Of a stretch of DNA of 64,000 nucleotides, positions 10,150 through 19,628 are shown one piece after another; position 1 is the stretch's first letter; each line of letters starts with the position of its first letter. Source of the DNA: Schizochytrium sp. CCTCC M209059 (taxonomy: Eukaryota > Sar > Bigyra > Thraustochytrida > Thraustochytriidae); assembly GCA_000818945.1 (NCBI GenBank), contig KN805416.1:62001-126000 (forward strand), read 5' to 3'. The notes below the pieces were generated by a model. It was not told the DNA's origin. It saw only the letters and a list, made by a program, of their open reading frames with translations, and searched no databases. Position numbers and translations under genes: made by a program.

Positions 10150-10689
10150 TCAGCTTTCGCTCTTCACACAAGCCTCGAATTGGCGAATCAAGTCCTCGCA
10201 TTCCTCAAAAGACCGATTCACGCGCAAGCACTCGACCGAGGCTGCTTGGGCGGCGGCGCAAGGTCCTTCTGCGGGCGATGCCGCACGCCGCGAGCGAGCA
10301 GCCTCGGAGCCCTCGCCGCCACGCTCGGCACTCCTGATCAAACTATCTAGCTCCGCGGCAGCCATTTTCTCTTGCCGGGAAAGGTTCACAAACGCGAGCC
10401 GTTCCTGCTCGCGTCTCTCGCGCTCTAATCGCTCTGCTTCGGCAAGATGCGCCTCGATACCATCTCCACCGTCCTCGTCCTCGTCCTCGTCCTCGTCTTC
10501 TTCGTCGTCGGGTCTGCCCTGCAGTCTGCGGACGAGCTCTGGCGAAAAGACCATGTTGAAGCCTTCTTCTTCGGGGACATCCCCGTCCTCGTCCTCCTCC
10601 CCGTCCTCGTCCTCCTCTACCTCGACATCCTCCTCCGCAAAGTCGTCTTCGACGTCGTCTTCACGCGCGCTGCTGGCCCTATTGCCCAT
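10150..10689 (-). CDS. MICOS complex subunit MIC19/CHCHD3-like protein
   Basis: The 179-residue protein starts MGNRASS, a classic N-myristoylation context also seen in animal CHCHD3/MIC19. Very acidic stretches follow at residues 11-42 and 61-76, then a charged coiled-coil at about 78-112. The last 40 residues form a CHCH domain with four cysteines at 144, 154, 164 and 174, i.e. three consecutive CX9C spacings; the outer two pairs match the twin CX9C of the family. In the known family such proteins are imported by the Mia40 route into the intermembrane space and help hold cristae junctions. The segment FNMVFSPELVRRLQG resembles the conserved N-terminal motif of the family. The start ATG is at 10689 and the gene diverges from the one at 10986. 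Identity as a CHCH/MIC19 family member is well supported; orthology rests on architecture only. Confidence 0.75.
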   Translation of the reverse strand: MGNRASSAREDDVEDDFAEEDVEVEEDEDGEEDEDGDVPEEEGFNMVFSPELVRRLQGRPDDEEDEDEDEDEDGGDGIEAHLAEAERLERERREQERLAFVNLSRQEKMAAAELDSLIRSAERGGEGSEAARSRRAASPAEGPCAAAQAASVECLRVNRSFEECEDLIRQFEACVKSES

Positions 10690-10985
10690 GTTTGATGAAC
10701 GAGCCTCTGCTGCCCTTCCCTTTCCTCTCCGAGAGGAAAGGCTCGTGCTTTGCGTGCTCGCGCGAGCAGTGCCTGCTAGCCTGGCTCGCCGCCTGCGTTT
10801 TCTCCTCCGCCTCGCCTCAAGTCAGGACGAGATGGGATTGCTCGACTCCACGACTCGACTCGACCCGACTTGACTCGACTCGACTTACTCGCCTCGGGGC
10901 CCCTGCCAGGTTAGGTTTGCAGGGCCCAGGTTAGGTTGCGTCGACTCGGGATCTCGACTTCGGAGTCGAATGAATGAAGGAATGA
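10690..10985. repeat. Divergent promoter spacer with ACTCG pentamer array and small inverted repeats
   Basis: Between two divergent starts. An imperfect (ACTCG)n array covers about 10848-10890. A direct repeat CCAGGTTAGGTT occurs at 10907 and again at 10928. GAATGAAT and ATTCATTC form an inverted repeat with a one-base loop that overlaps the ATG at 10986. Confidence 0.6.
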
Positions 10986-13900
10986 ATGATTCATTCAATC
11001 AGTCAACGGATATCAAATAAAAGAGGTAGGAGGCAGCAAGAACAACAGCAGCAGCCGCAGCAGCACGTGCACGAGCATCGAAGAAGTGGCGAAGAGGAAA
11101 GAGAAAGGCTTAGTCGATCGCGAAGCACGCTGATGGACGGTAGCATGGGTCTTGATGACAGTCATGAAAGAGGAGGCGATGGCCAAGTGGACGTGGCCGC
11201 TGCAAGAACCTCTTCACAACCAAGACTGGTGAGCGCACATAGCGACGCAAAGCGAAACATGAGCGGAAAGAGTATCGATAAAAGCCAACAACGTTCCAAT
11301 GCAGACGGTCGTCGCTTTCTTGGCAGCAGTCAAGAGTACTCTGACAGCGGCAAATCTGGTTCCGGTCGTGCACCTCATCTCGCTGCAGGCGTCTCCGACA
11401 AAGAAAGCATGAACAGCTATTCCGGAGCCAGCAATGTGATTGATGATAGCGATCAACGACCAGACACTGTAGCCAGCGCTGATGACACATTGCAACCAGC
11501 CGAAAACATCGAAGCTCGTCCCAGCCATGGTCAGAACGATGAAACGAAAGCTGAAGAAAAGGAATTGATCTCAGGCCATCGTGTTTTCAGCAATTTTTCT
11601 CATTCTTCAGGACGTCAGCATAACAATTCTCGTGAAAGCATCAATGATGTCGAGATGAATGAAGAGGAGAGCGAAGAGAAGGAGGTGAATGTCATTCCTA
11701 GCATTCAGAACCAGAACGAAGATGCCGAAGAGATTGCAGATGTGAAAGAGGTTAAGGTTGACGCGCCCATAAACAGGCTACTACTAACTGAGACCCCTGA
11801 GGCGGATGCGATCACGGTTGCATCAGAGCCTGAAAGTCTATCAATATCAAATGAAACCCAGCCAAATAAAGGCAGACCATGGTTCGCGACAAAAGACACA
11901 GAAGTCACACGTCGACTCCGTGCTCTTTTAGAAAACCAAAATGAGGACGAGCGCTATATTGAAGAAAGTGCTTTCCACTTTGAGCGCCGAGGGATCAATC
12001 GTCTTTTCTCCAACGATGACGAACGCGTTGACTTTTGGTCTTCGACAGGATTTCACGACGAAACTCCGCGGCCTAAGATGGTCACGACCATCAAGACTTC
12101 GCGACCTGAACGACATTTTCTCAAAGGCGATGTGGTAATCTTCCCGAACCCACGACGCGCGCTCGACGCGCCTCGAGCAGGCAGACGAAGCGCCGAGTGG
12201 ACCGGTCGCGTCGTGAGCTCACCCTACAATCTCGAAGTGAGCGTGCGCGCTCAGCGCGCAGCTCAGCTTGCCTCCCACAAGCCTCCGCCTCCCTCCGTTG
12301 TTCGACGAGGGAGCCAAGGAGACGATTTGTACAAGGTCGAAGTTGTGGCAAAACGCATTCTGGGAGGGATTCTCGGTGCCCAAGACCATGAGCACGATAA
12401 AATTATTGCCGACTACCAGGCTTCAAGACGGTCACGTGATGGTGGACGCAGACGTCGCGCAAATTTTGAGCTCCTACATGTTAGCGTGCTCGAGTCTCCC
12501 GACGAAACTAGGAGACGAAAGTTGCTCCATGTTGTGAAAAGTTGGCTCCTGCGCTTCCTTCGTCGCGCCCTTGATTTCTGGATCGCCGAAGTTCGTGCGC
12601 AGCGACGCGAGGAGCAACGGAACAAGTCCGCGACCTGCATCCAGAGCTTTTGGCGGTGCGTCCTCTCGCGCAGACTCTCGCTCGAGAAACGCATCGCTGC
12701 ACAGCTGGCTGCGGACCAAAGACGTCGTGAAAGAGAACGTCGTGAGGAGGAGGAGCGCCAGCGTGCGGCCAAAGCTGCGCGCGAGGCATATTTGCGCGAG
12801 CATGGCGTCTCACGCGACGGTGTGCGATTCTTCGAGACCCAAGAAGAGATGGACGCTTTTTATGTCCGCATGGAGCGCATGTGCGCACGTATCGAGAAGC
12901 AAGTCGAGAAACTGGCCTCGGGACTCAAAATGGAGGCCTTGAGGCATTGGCGATACTACTTGCGCCACGTCCTTCCACCGCGTCACCTCGATGTCGACGC
13001 GCTTTCGAAAGACGTGGGCGGATTACAAGACATGCTAGTTCGCGAGCTTTCCGACGAACGGGCTGCAGATGAACTTGGAGACTTGGACTCCAAACTTTCC
13101 AAGGTCGCCGCGCGGCAGGCAACGCAAGGAAATGCTGTGCGTGAAAACACAAATCAGGTGGCGCCCTGGCACGCCGCCTTGGGCTTGAGGCTACCCGGAC
13201 TGCCAACTGTGGGTGCGCACTTGTCGCATTTGGGCAAAATTGTCATCGATGACATGACGCAGTACGAAAAGTTTCGGGACTTCCAGCGCGGTCCAACTGA
13301 TTCGACAGCGTGGCTTCTCAAGGGAGCGTACGCAAAGGTTCTTTTTGGCGCTTATCCGTCTGGCCAGGCGTTCAAGCGAGACCGAAAAATTACGAGTCGA
13401 AGCGGGGCCATCGCGTCTGTGCTCATGGCCGGTGTCGATACCTTTGTTTGTCTTCTTAATCCGGAAGAAGTTCAACGCATGGCAGATGAGCATTTACACG
13501 GACTACAGTTTAACGAGGAGGCTGATGAGATTTGCGCCGAAATTCGGCGTGAGCTGAGCGTCGGCGTAGCCGCCACCAAGGAGGCACTCGATGGCGCATC
13601 ACAGCGCGCGGCACGAGGACGCAAGGTAGGCTATGGACGTCCACAGCAGGAAGCGCTCGATCGTGCCGAGTCAAATCGACTTCAAGAGTATCGTAAGGCC
13701 AAGGCAAATCTCGACAACTTTTCGGAAGAATTGCAGCACGTTTTCTTTCCTATGCCCAGAGGCGGGGGCCACACGCGTCCCGAGGACGACGCGCGTCTCT
13801 TGCAATTTTGTCGCGACCTCGAGTTGCGACTTCGTCGTCAGGAGCGTCTCTGTATATTTTCCATGGGTGGTTCGGGTCGCGCAGGCGTCGTAGCGTCAAT

Positions 13901-14249
13901 TTTGCTCGGGCGGCTTTACGGCCTTGAGCCGATGCAGGCGCTACGACGTGTGCAACGCTATCATGATACCATGTCGCGTTTTAAGGGCGAACGTCCAGAG
14001 GCCGTTCCCACGTGCCCGCGGTCCCTAGCCCAACGTACGCAGGTCGCTCGAGTCCTTGAGCTTGGGGGAGATGCTGCCATGGATACCATTGTTGATCGCG
14101 CGTGGGTAAAGTCGCCACGTGAGAAGCCGAGTGCCGAGAGAGACGTAGTGCATACGTTGAGATATAGAACAGCATGTGCGCGAGGAGGACTACTGCCTTC
14201 TCCGGTCAAACCCTCGTCATCGCGTCCAAATGTACCAGAGGGATTTTGA
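10986..14249 (+). CDS. IQ-motif protein with catalytically degenerate tyrosine-phosphatase-like domain
   Basis: 1,087 residues from ATG 10986; later in-frame Mets could also serve. Residues 1-370 are polar and low complexity. An IQ calmodulin-binding motif (CIQSFWRCVLSRR, about residue 548) is followed by an Arg/Glu-rich helix. The C-terminal part (about 740-1030) follows the order of a dual-specificity/tyrosine phosphatase: a 'WLLKGAYAKVLFGAYPSG' entry strand, 'GVDTFVCLL', a 'FPMPRGGG' loop and a phosphate-binding loop 'FSMGGSGRAGVVAS'. In active enzymes the loop is HCx5R. Here the nucleophile position is Ser (S959, codon at 13860) with Arg 965 kept, and the general-acid loop usually reading P-x-P-D has Arg. 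Both catalytic residues are therefore missing, so a pseudophosphatase that binds rather than cleaves phosphoprotein is inferred. Calmodulin binding through IQ is likely. Confidence 0.7.
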   Translation: MIHSISQRISNKRGRRQQEQQQQPQQHVHEHRRSGEEERERLSRSRSTLMDGSMGLDDSHERGGDGQVDVAAARTSSQPRLVSAHSDAKRNMSGKSIDKSQQRSNADGRRFLGSSQEYSDSGKSGSGRAPHLAAGVSDKESMNSYSGASNVIDDSDQRPDTVASADDTLQPAENIEARPSHGQNDETKAEEKELISGHRVFSNFSHSSGRQHNNSRESINDVEMNEEESEEKEVNVIPSIQNQNEDAEEIADVKEVKVDAPINRLLLTETPEADAITVASEPESLSISNETQPNKGRPWFATKDTEVTRRLRALLENQNEDERYIEESAFHFERRGINRLFSNDDERVDFWSSTGFHDETPRPKMVTTIKTSRPERHFLKGDVVIFPNPRRALDAPRAGRRSAEWTGRVVSSPYNLEVSVRAQRAAQLASHKPPPPSVVRRGSQGDDLYKVEVVAKRILGGILGAQDHEHDKIIADYQASRRSRDGGRRRRANFELLHVSVLESPDETRRRKLLHVVKSWLLRFLRRALDFWIAEVRAQRREEQRNKSATCIQSFWRCVLSRRLSLEKRIAAQLAADQRRRERERREEEERQRAAKAAREAYLREHGVSRDGVRFFETQEEMDAFYVRMERMCARIEKQVEKLASGLKMEALRHWRYYLRHVLPPRHLDVDALSKDVGGLQDMLVRELSDERAADELGDLDSKLSKVAARQATQGNAVRENTNQVAPWHAALGLRLPGLPTVGAHLSHLGKIVIDDMTQYEKFRDFQRGPTDSTAWLLKGAYAKVLFGAYPSGQAFKRDRKITSRSGAIASVLMAGVDTFVCLLNPEEVQRMADEHLHGLQFNEEADEICAEIRRELSVGVAATKEALDGASQRAARGRKVGYGRPQQEALDRAESNRLQEYRKAKANLDNFSEELQHVFFPMPRGGGHTRPEDDARLLQFCRDLELRLRRQERLCIFSMGGSGRAGVVASILLGRLYGLEPMQALRRVQRYHDTMSRFKGERPEAVPTCPRSLAQRTQVARVLELGGDAAMDTIVDRAWVKSPREKPSAERDVVHTLRYRTACARGGLLPSPVKPSSSRPNVPEGF

Positions 14250-14362
14250 CTTGCATATCTTCGAAAATGAGTGTATTTTGATCATGAGACTATTTTGTTA
14301 GGAGTCGGGGGCAAACATGATCGCTGTAAAAACATGATTCAAGGGAGATTTTACACTATCCG

Positions 14363-15400
14363 CTAGGCCCAGATTCCAATCACTGCGAGTGCAGCCACTC
14401 CAATTGTTACCCCGAGAAATGCCAATATCGGGTACAGGATCGGAGCGCGCTGCAGCCCATGGCTGTCCACGATCCATGGCAAAAGAATGCTAATCATACC
14501 CAAGTAGACAAGGATGCCGCCGCAAAAGGAGTTGAAGATACCAATGAGAAGAGCTACCGAGGCGTTTTCTTCATTGTGCGTGCTGTGAGCACCGATCCCA
14601 AGGGCCACACCAAATGGCGTCGTAAGTGTGAACGCTGCGCACATTGTGAGCACTTTTGACGTGGAAAGTCCGGCGTCCTGGATGACTTCGGCGAGCGCGA
14701 ACCCTTCGAAAAATTGATGAAAGCAAATTGCAATCAGAAGTGCAAGCCATGCTGTTGAATCCTGCAAGCCAAGGTCAACGCCAATAAGAACACTATGGCT
14801 GAGAAGATTAATCTCGAGGAGGACGACGCTAAACACGGATGATGATTGCGGTCTCCCGTTTTCCTCTTCATCTTCTTCACTTTGAAGCAGTCTAAGAGTC
14901 TCGCCACTCTCAATGCCATGACTATGCCCGTGGCCCGTTCTTCGCAGATCTGGCAACTTGGCGACAGGTACTATGTTTCTTACACCTTGTCTGCGCACAA
15001 AGAGGTCCGCGGCGGCGCTGAGGAAGATTCCCGTCAATGCAAAAATGTAGGTCCATCCTTCGTACGTGTCCCATTCAGCTTTCTCAAAGTATTCTCCGGC
15101 CTCATTGATGAGGTGAATCGTGGCTGTCGTAAGGATGACGCCGCAACCGATTCCTTTAAACAGCACAACGAGGCCGACCACGCCTTCCAGGCTGCATCCG
15201 ATGCGATCTGCCTTGTTTAATGCAAAAGACGCCCCGAGTCCCAACGCCGAGCTAAGTAGCACGACGAAGAGACCGACGATTTGCTCGGCCTCGTTGTAGG
15301 GCCCTGAAGCGTGCTCATTCGGGCTCATCACCTTGTCGAGCATCGTCAGTGTTTCTTTGTTTTCGTTGACCCTCTCGATCACTGCCTTTCGATTTTGCAT
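14363..15400 (-). CDS. ZIP family zinc/metal transporter (copy 1)
   Basis: 345 residues, eight predicted membrane segments. Family hallmarks are in helices IV and V: HSVLIGVDLGL and [11 protein letters not shown], which carry the metal-pathway His and Glu residues of ZIP proteins. The cytoplasmic loop between helices III and IV has the short His-rich run HGHSHG and an acidic stretch, as expected for metal sensing. The end IGIWA lies at the extracellular tip. ZIP proteins of this ZIP1-3-like group import Zn2+ (sometimes Fe or Mn) into the cytosol from outside or from organelles. ATG at 15400 is the longest start; a later Met near residue 21 would also leave all helices. It is head-to-tail with a paralogue starting at 16955. 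The 3' end converges with the IQ gene 113 bp away. Confidence 0.9.
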   Translation of the reverse strand: MQNRKAVIERVNENKETLTMLDKVMSPNEHASGPYNEAEQIVGLFVVLLSSALGLGASFALNKADRIGCSLEGVVGLVVLFKGIGCGVILTTATIHLINEAGEYFEKAEWDTYEGWTYIFALTGIFLSAAADLFVRRQGVRNIVPVAKLPDLRRTGHGHSHGIESGETLRLLQSEEDEEENGRPQSSSVFSVVLLEINLLSHSVLIGVDLGLQDSTAWLALLIAICFHQFFEGFALAEVIQDAGLSTSKVLTMCAAFTLTTPFGVALGIGAHSTHNEENASVALLIGIFNSFCGGILVYLGMISILLPWIVDSHGLQRAPILYPILAFLGVTIGVAALAVIGIWA

Positions 15401-15890
15401 GCATTGCTTCGCTTGCGTACGTATGTACGCAGGCTGGAGGGCGACATGATGATCGCTGCTGCACCTGCTCTGCGTTGCCGTCTTCGGATCTGCAGATTCT
15501 TCGTCTTCCTTCGACTGCGGGGACCAATTTATAATTTTTTTTTAGATCATTGGACCAGGATGCGAGGTTTTACATTAGAGGCAACTGGGTGGTCGACTTC
15601 AACGACGTCAAGGTGCCCAACAATGGATTCGGGGCGTAACTGAACATGAACAAAACTCTGATTTCTAGGCTTAAGCTAGTGCGTCTTGCAGAGGTCTCCG
15701 TTTGTATGGGTAAATTTCTCAGGGGGGAGGGGAGGAGGAGGGGTTGCTCCTCGACGGTGCAACGTAGGTGTACGCGTACGTGCAAAATGCAGAGCTCTGT
15801 GGATGGATCACGCGCGCACAGTATCCGCTGTGTTTTCATCATATACTACCGTGTTTCTCTCAAAGCCTGCGGCTTTTAAAGGAATGCGCA
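15401..15890. other. Spacer between the two ZIP genes
   Basis: 490 bp lies between the upstream ZIP stop and the downstream ZIP start on the minus strand. It should hold the 3' UTR of copy 2 and the promoter of copy 1. A T8 run near 15535 and a G-rich tract at 15721-15741 are visible. No gene is seen. Confidence 0.6.
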
Positions 15891-16955
15891 TTACGCCCAG
15901 ATGCCAATGATTGCAAGCGCTGCCATGCCAATAGCAAGACCGAGGAAGGCCAGAAAAGGGTACAGCATGGGGGCGCGATGCAGTCCGTTGCTCGCCACGA
16001 GCCACGGCATGAGCAAGTTAACGAGCCCGAGGTAGAGAAGAATGCCGCCGCAGAATCCGTTGAGTACGCCAATCAGCAAAGAGACGGAGCGATTGTCGCC
16101 ATCAAAGGATTTGTGTGTGCCGATGCCGATGGCAACGCCAATTGGTGTCGTTAGCATGAAGGCGAAGCCCATGAATGCCATTTTCAGCTTTGACTCGATA
16201 CCGGAGTCCTTGATAACTTCCGCGAGAGCAAAGCCCTCGAAGAGCTGGTGGAAGCAGATCGCAATCACCAAGGGAATCCAGCTCTGGGGGTCTTGCAGGC
16301 CCAGATCGAAACCAATCAGGATACTATGAATGAGCAGGTTGAACTCCAGGATCACGGCGTTGTACACCGAGTGTTTGAAGCTGTGCGAGTGCACCTCCTC
16401 GATTGAGTTTTCGCACGAGCTATGCTCCGACTCGGCCGGGCCATGGCTGTGCGCGGTCTTGCCCAGGTCCTTGAGTTCGCTAACATGTGCCGTGCCTCCG
16501 AGGCCGCGTCGGCGAACGAGGATGTCTCCGACGGCGCTGACGTAGATACCTGACAAGGCGAAAACGAACGGCCATGCCTCGTACGAGTCCCAGCCAGCGT
16601 CTTCAAAGTACTCGCCTGCCTCGTTGATGAGATGGATCGTTGCCGTGGTCACCACGACGCCGCATCCAATGCCCTTGAGCAGCAAGACGAGGCCGACGAT
16701 CACGCCTGCACTGCATCCGATTCGGCCTGCCTGGCCGAGCGCAAAGGACAAGAGAAGGCCCACACCTGAGGCCACGATGATCGCGAAGAGGCCTCCGACC
16801 TGCTCGTTGACGTTATAGTCCTCGTCCATCGTGTCGCTGCTGGCTGGCCTTTCGTCCTTGAATTCACGCACGCGAGGGCGCAACTTCTTCTCGTGCGCGC
16901 GGGCTTCGATGTTGCGGGTCTGCCTGTGCCAGCCAGCCTTCGCATGCCCGCTCAT
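15891..16955 (-). CDS. ZIP family zinc/metal transporter (copy 2)
   Basis: 354 residues from ATG 16955 and a close paralogue of the neighbouring ZIP. The helix IV/V block [17 protein letters not shown] ... [15 protein letters not shown] matches it almost residue for residue, and both proteins end IGIWA. The variable loop differs: here [13 protein letters not shown] and VHSHSFKHS give scattered His pairs. The N-terminus has about 40 extra charged residues before the first helix. Same direction, a 490-bp spacer and shared architecture indicate a tandem gene duplication; the loop divergence may mean different metal sensing or location. Function as a metal importer follows from the family. Confidence 0.9.
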   Translation of the reverse strand: MSGHAKAGWHRQTRNIEARAHEKKLRPRVREFKDERPASSDTMDEDYNVNEQVGGLFAIIVASGVGLLLSFALGQAGRIGCSAGVIVGLVLLLKGIGCGVVVTTATIHLINEAGEYFEDAGWDSYEAWPFVFALSGIYVSAVGDILVRRRGLGGTAHVSELKDLGKTAHSHGPAESEHSSCENSIEEVHSHSFKHSVYNAVILEFNLLIHSILIGFDLGLQDPQSWIPLVIAICFHQLFEGFALAEVIKDSGIESKLKMAFMGFAFMLTTPIGVAIGIGTHKSFDGDNRSVSLLIGVLNGFCGGILLYLGLVNLLMPWLVASNGLHRAPMLYPFLAFLGLAIGMAALAIIGIWA

Positions 16956-17446
16956 GCGAGGTACCAGGCTGGTGCTGCGTAGCAGAGGAAGCGAAGGTGT
17001 GGTGCATGCGCAGCGCCGGTTCAGCCGCGCGCGCCCGATTCAGTGGGACTCTTCATTTTGTGCGCCGAGTTCGGTCCAGCCGAAGAATCTCTGGGTGCGT
17101 GCGTGCATGCGTACGAGCGAGCGATGCGACTGCGACTGCGACATGCTGCAGAACGCTGCAGCTGATTTGATTGACGTTGCAGTTGATGGCTGGCGAGCGA
17201 GCGAGCGTCTGCAGCGTGTGGCTGCCGCCCGGATCGAAAAGGTTGCCAGCGGCGACGATAAATTGACGTGAAGGGCGAGCGAGCAGCAGAATGTAGACGA
17301 ATATGTGCAGCGAGGGTGGCGGGGTCGCGTGTGTGCGATAGGCAGGCAGCTCGTGGGTGGTCGAGGCGAGGCCCCGGCAATGTCGAGAGTAGCGCTACAC
17401 CACGGTTGCAAGAGATGGGTAGCGGTCAAGAGCGTTCGAGGATGGA
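16956..17446. other. 5' flank of ZIP copy 2, no gene seen
   Basis: GC-rich spacer with GAGC/GCGA-type short repeats (for example around 17191-17205) and many CTGCAG words. Open frames here have a shadow-like composition. Confidence 0.5.
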
Positions 17447-18218
17447 TGCACGGATGCCGCAGACGCCATCTCGGCCTGGCGTAAGTGAATAAGGCGCTGC
17501 AGGCGAGGATGAGACTCCTTTGCCTCGTTTGCGGCAACAATGGCGGAAGCGGAAGGCACTCTGCCCTTTTGTTAGGAGGGAGGCGCATCAGCATGTGCTG
17601 CACACGAACGCTGGACAAGAGGCTTTTACTGTTAGTAACATTTTCGGCTATGCCTCGAGATTGGTGGACAGAAACAGCGACGAAGGTGACCGCCACCAGC
17701 AGCAGCAGAAGGAGCAGCAGCAGCAAAAAAATTGTTATTGATTATCGTTCTCGCCATGGTCGGCAACTTTTAATGAAAGAGTCTTCTTGGCTCGCCACCA
17801 CCAACCAGTCCTTTGGGAACTTGCAATCTTGCAATGGAGCTGTTAGGAAGCGTTCAGGCGGCAGATTGTTAGTTGTAGCATGTGGCTGTGCGGTCGAGAG
17901 CGTATGGGGATGAACGGAAGCGACAGCGGTCGGAGCGGCTGCCGCCATCTCCGCCGCGAACGTAACGCTGCAAGATGAGACTTTTCCGCCTCGTAAGCGG
18001 CAGCGAAAGCGGAAGGGATGAAAAGCGTCAGCATGTGCTGCACACGTCACGAACGAATGCAAGGCGAACCTGTTCGTGACACCTTCGGCTATGCCTCTTG
18101 TTGCACGAGATTAATGGACAAGAGGAGCAGCTATGACCTCGACTGCAGCAGCGACTGCGACCAACAAAGTCGTTGTCGTTGAACATCGTTTTCACTCTAC
18201 TCGAGAACCTTCCCGGCT

Positions 18219-18261
<43 letters not shown>

Positions 18262-18355
18262 TAGTCCTTCGGAGTATCTTGCATGGAACCGCCAAGAAGC
18301 GTTCAGGCGGCAATTAATTGTTCTGCTATGGCTTGCTGTGCACTCGCTGACGCAG
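17447..18355. repeat. Diverged non-coding tandem duplication (two copies of about 450 bp)
   Basis: Copy A (about 17447-17905) and copy B (about 17906-18355) align end to end with many substitutions and indels. Shared landmarks in the same order are: GCCATCT (17465/17943), GATGAGACT followed by CGCCTCGT-like words, a CAGCATGTGCTGCACACG block, TTTTCGGCTATGCCTC/CTTCGGCTATGCCTC, and GAAGCGTTCAGGCGGCA (17847/18296). The landmark offset falls from 478 to 449, so several indels occurred. Neither copy has a shared reading frame. A third, shorter relic may follow at about 18380-18440. The origin is unknown: it could be an old mobile element or a duplicated promoter/ncRNA. Confidence 0.65.
18219..18260. 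repeat. (CAG)14 microsatellite inside repeat copy B
   Basis: Fourteen uninterrupted CAG units. The equivalent place in copy A has only short AGC runs (17699-17727), so the expansion is later than the duplication. Confidence 0.9.
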
Positions 18356-19628
18356 TGAATGATGGCATTATGAATAATAAGTGTGCCGCTGCCGCTGCCG
18401 CTGCCACAGTATACTCCTGCGATGATGGAGTCTCTTGTTTCCCTTTTCGGACATAAAAAAATTGCACGTCTTCCCGCAATTTTTCGAGGTCGTACGAACC
18501 GTGCCCTGCCTCACGTCTTCCCAACAACACTATAATTCTCTTGTACTGTCAACCTTCTCTTGCAGCACTGCAGCTCCCATCCAGGCGTCGCGTCGATCCC
18601 GCGACTCTCTCTCTCTCTCTCTCTCGTCCCTTCCTTGAGAGCTCGGCCAGCCAATCTTGGACCTGATGCGCATCCATCATTGTCCGCTTTTTTGCCCCAA
18701 GGCATCCCGACCACTCACTCCAAGGCCAAATCTCCCGCATCGCCGTCGAAGCCGTCGCCGTCGCCGTCGTCGTCGTCGACGATGCTGTTCCGCCTCGACA
18801 CAACTCGAGCTTGTGCCGCATCGCAGACGCGAGCTCGAGCTCGAGCTCGAGCACGAGCTCGAGCACGGCGCGCAAGAGCGTGTCGGCCGCCGAAGACCAT
18901 TCCGCTCGTCGAGGAGATGCTCGAAGAGAACGGGCGGTCCGGGCAGGCTCAAACCTCGTGAGTCCGCTACGCGAGGGCGGTCGGACGCGGGCGCGATCTG
19001 GACCTGGCGAACCTGCCGTCGCGGGGCTGCGAAGGCGAAGTCTCCAAGGTCGAGGTCGAGGCCGAGGTCGAGGACTCGCGCTCTTCTCGCACGGGATTGG
19101 AGAAGTAGATGGCGGAGGAAGAGATGAAGCCGAGTTTTGATCAGTTGGGTTGGGTCGATCCATCCTCGCTGTCGGTCGGCCGCTGTTCGTCCTTACGTGA
19201 CAGGTGGAGTGAGGTTGTTGCTCTTGCACTTGCGCTTGTGCGTGCGCATGCACAACGACAAGATGTGTCGCGGGGTTCGCTTGCTTGCTCGCTTGCTTGC
19301 TTGCTTGCTTGCTTGCAGTTGCAGTTGCCGTTGCTTGCACGTGTCTCGTCGCGCCGGTGTAGAGAATGGCAAGATTAGTATCTTGGGAGTGTCCGTCCTA
19401 CCTATTTATATATATCAAGGGGCAAAAGTCTGGGCAAGGCAGACCTCGAACATACGAATTCCGACGCGGCGCGGGCGCGGAGCTCTCGACAGGCCAGCGA
19501 AGCGTCGAGAGGGAGAGAAAGCCAAGCCAAGCCAAGCCAAGCCGAGCCGAGCGAAGCGAAGCGAGGCAGCGAGGCCCGCGAGGAGCGTGTGGAAGAGCAG
19601 GGTCAGCGAGGAAAGGAGGCGAGGCAAG
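18356..19628. repeat. Low-complexity 5' flank of the membrane-protein gene
   Basis: No convincing gene. It holds (GCCGCT)n at about 18388-18406, (CT)n at 18604-18626, GTC/GCC trinucleotides at 18740-18780, overlapping GAGCTC/CTCGAG palindromes at 18828-18868, (CTTG)n at 19280-19315 and an (AAGCC)n to (GAGCC)n pentamer array at 19521-19569, right before the start at 19629. The long open frames across it translate to repetitive Arg/Ser/Glu-Leu strings and are rejected as genes. Confidence 0.65.

Noticed and set aside
18549..19340. 263-residue minus-strand open frame upstream of the membrane-protein gene
   Set aside because: Built from simple repeats (Gln/Ala/Ser, Arg/Pro, Glu/Leu); no conserved segment.
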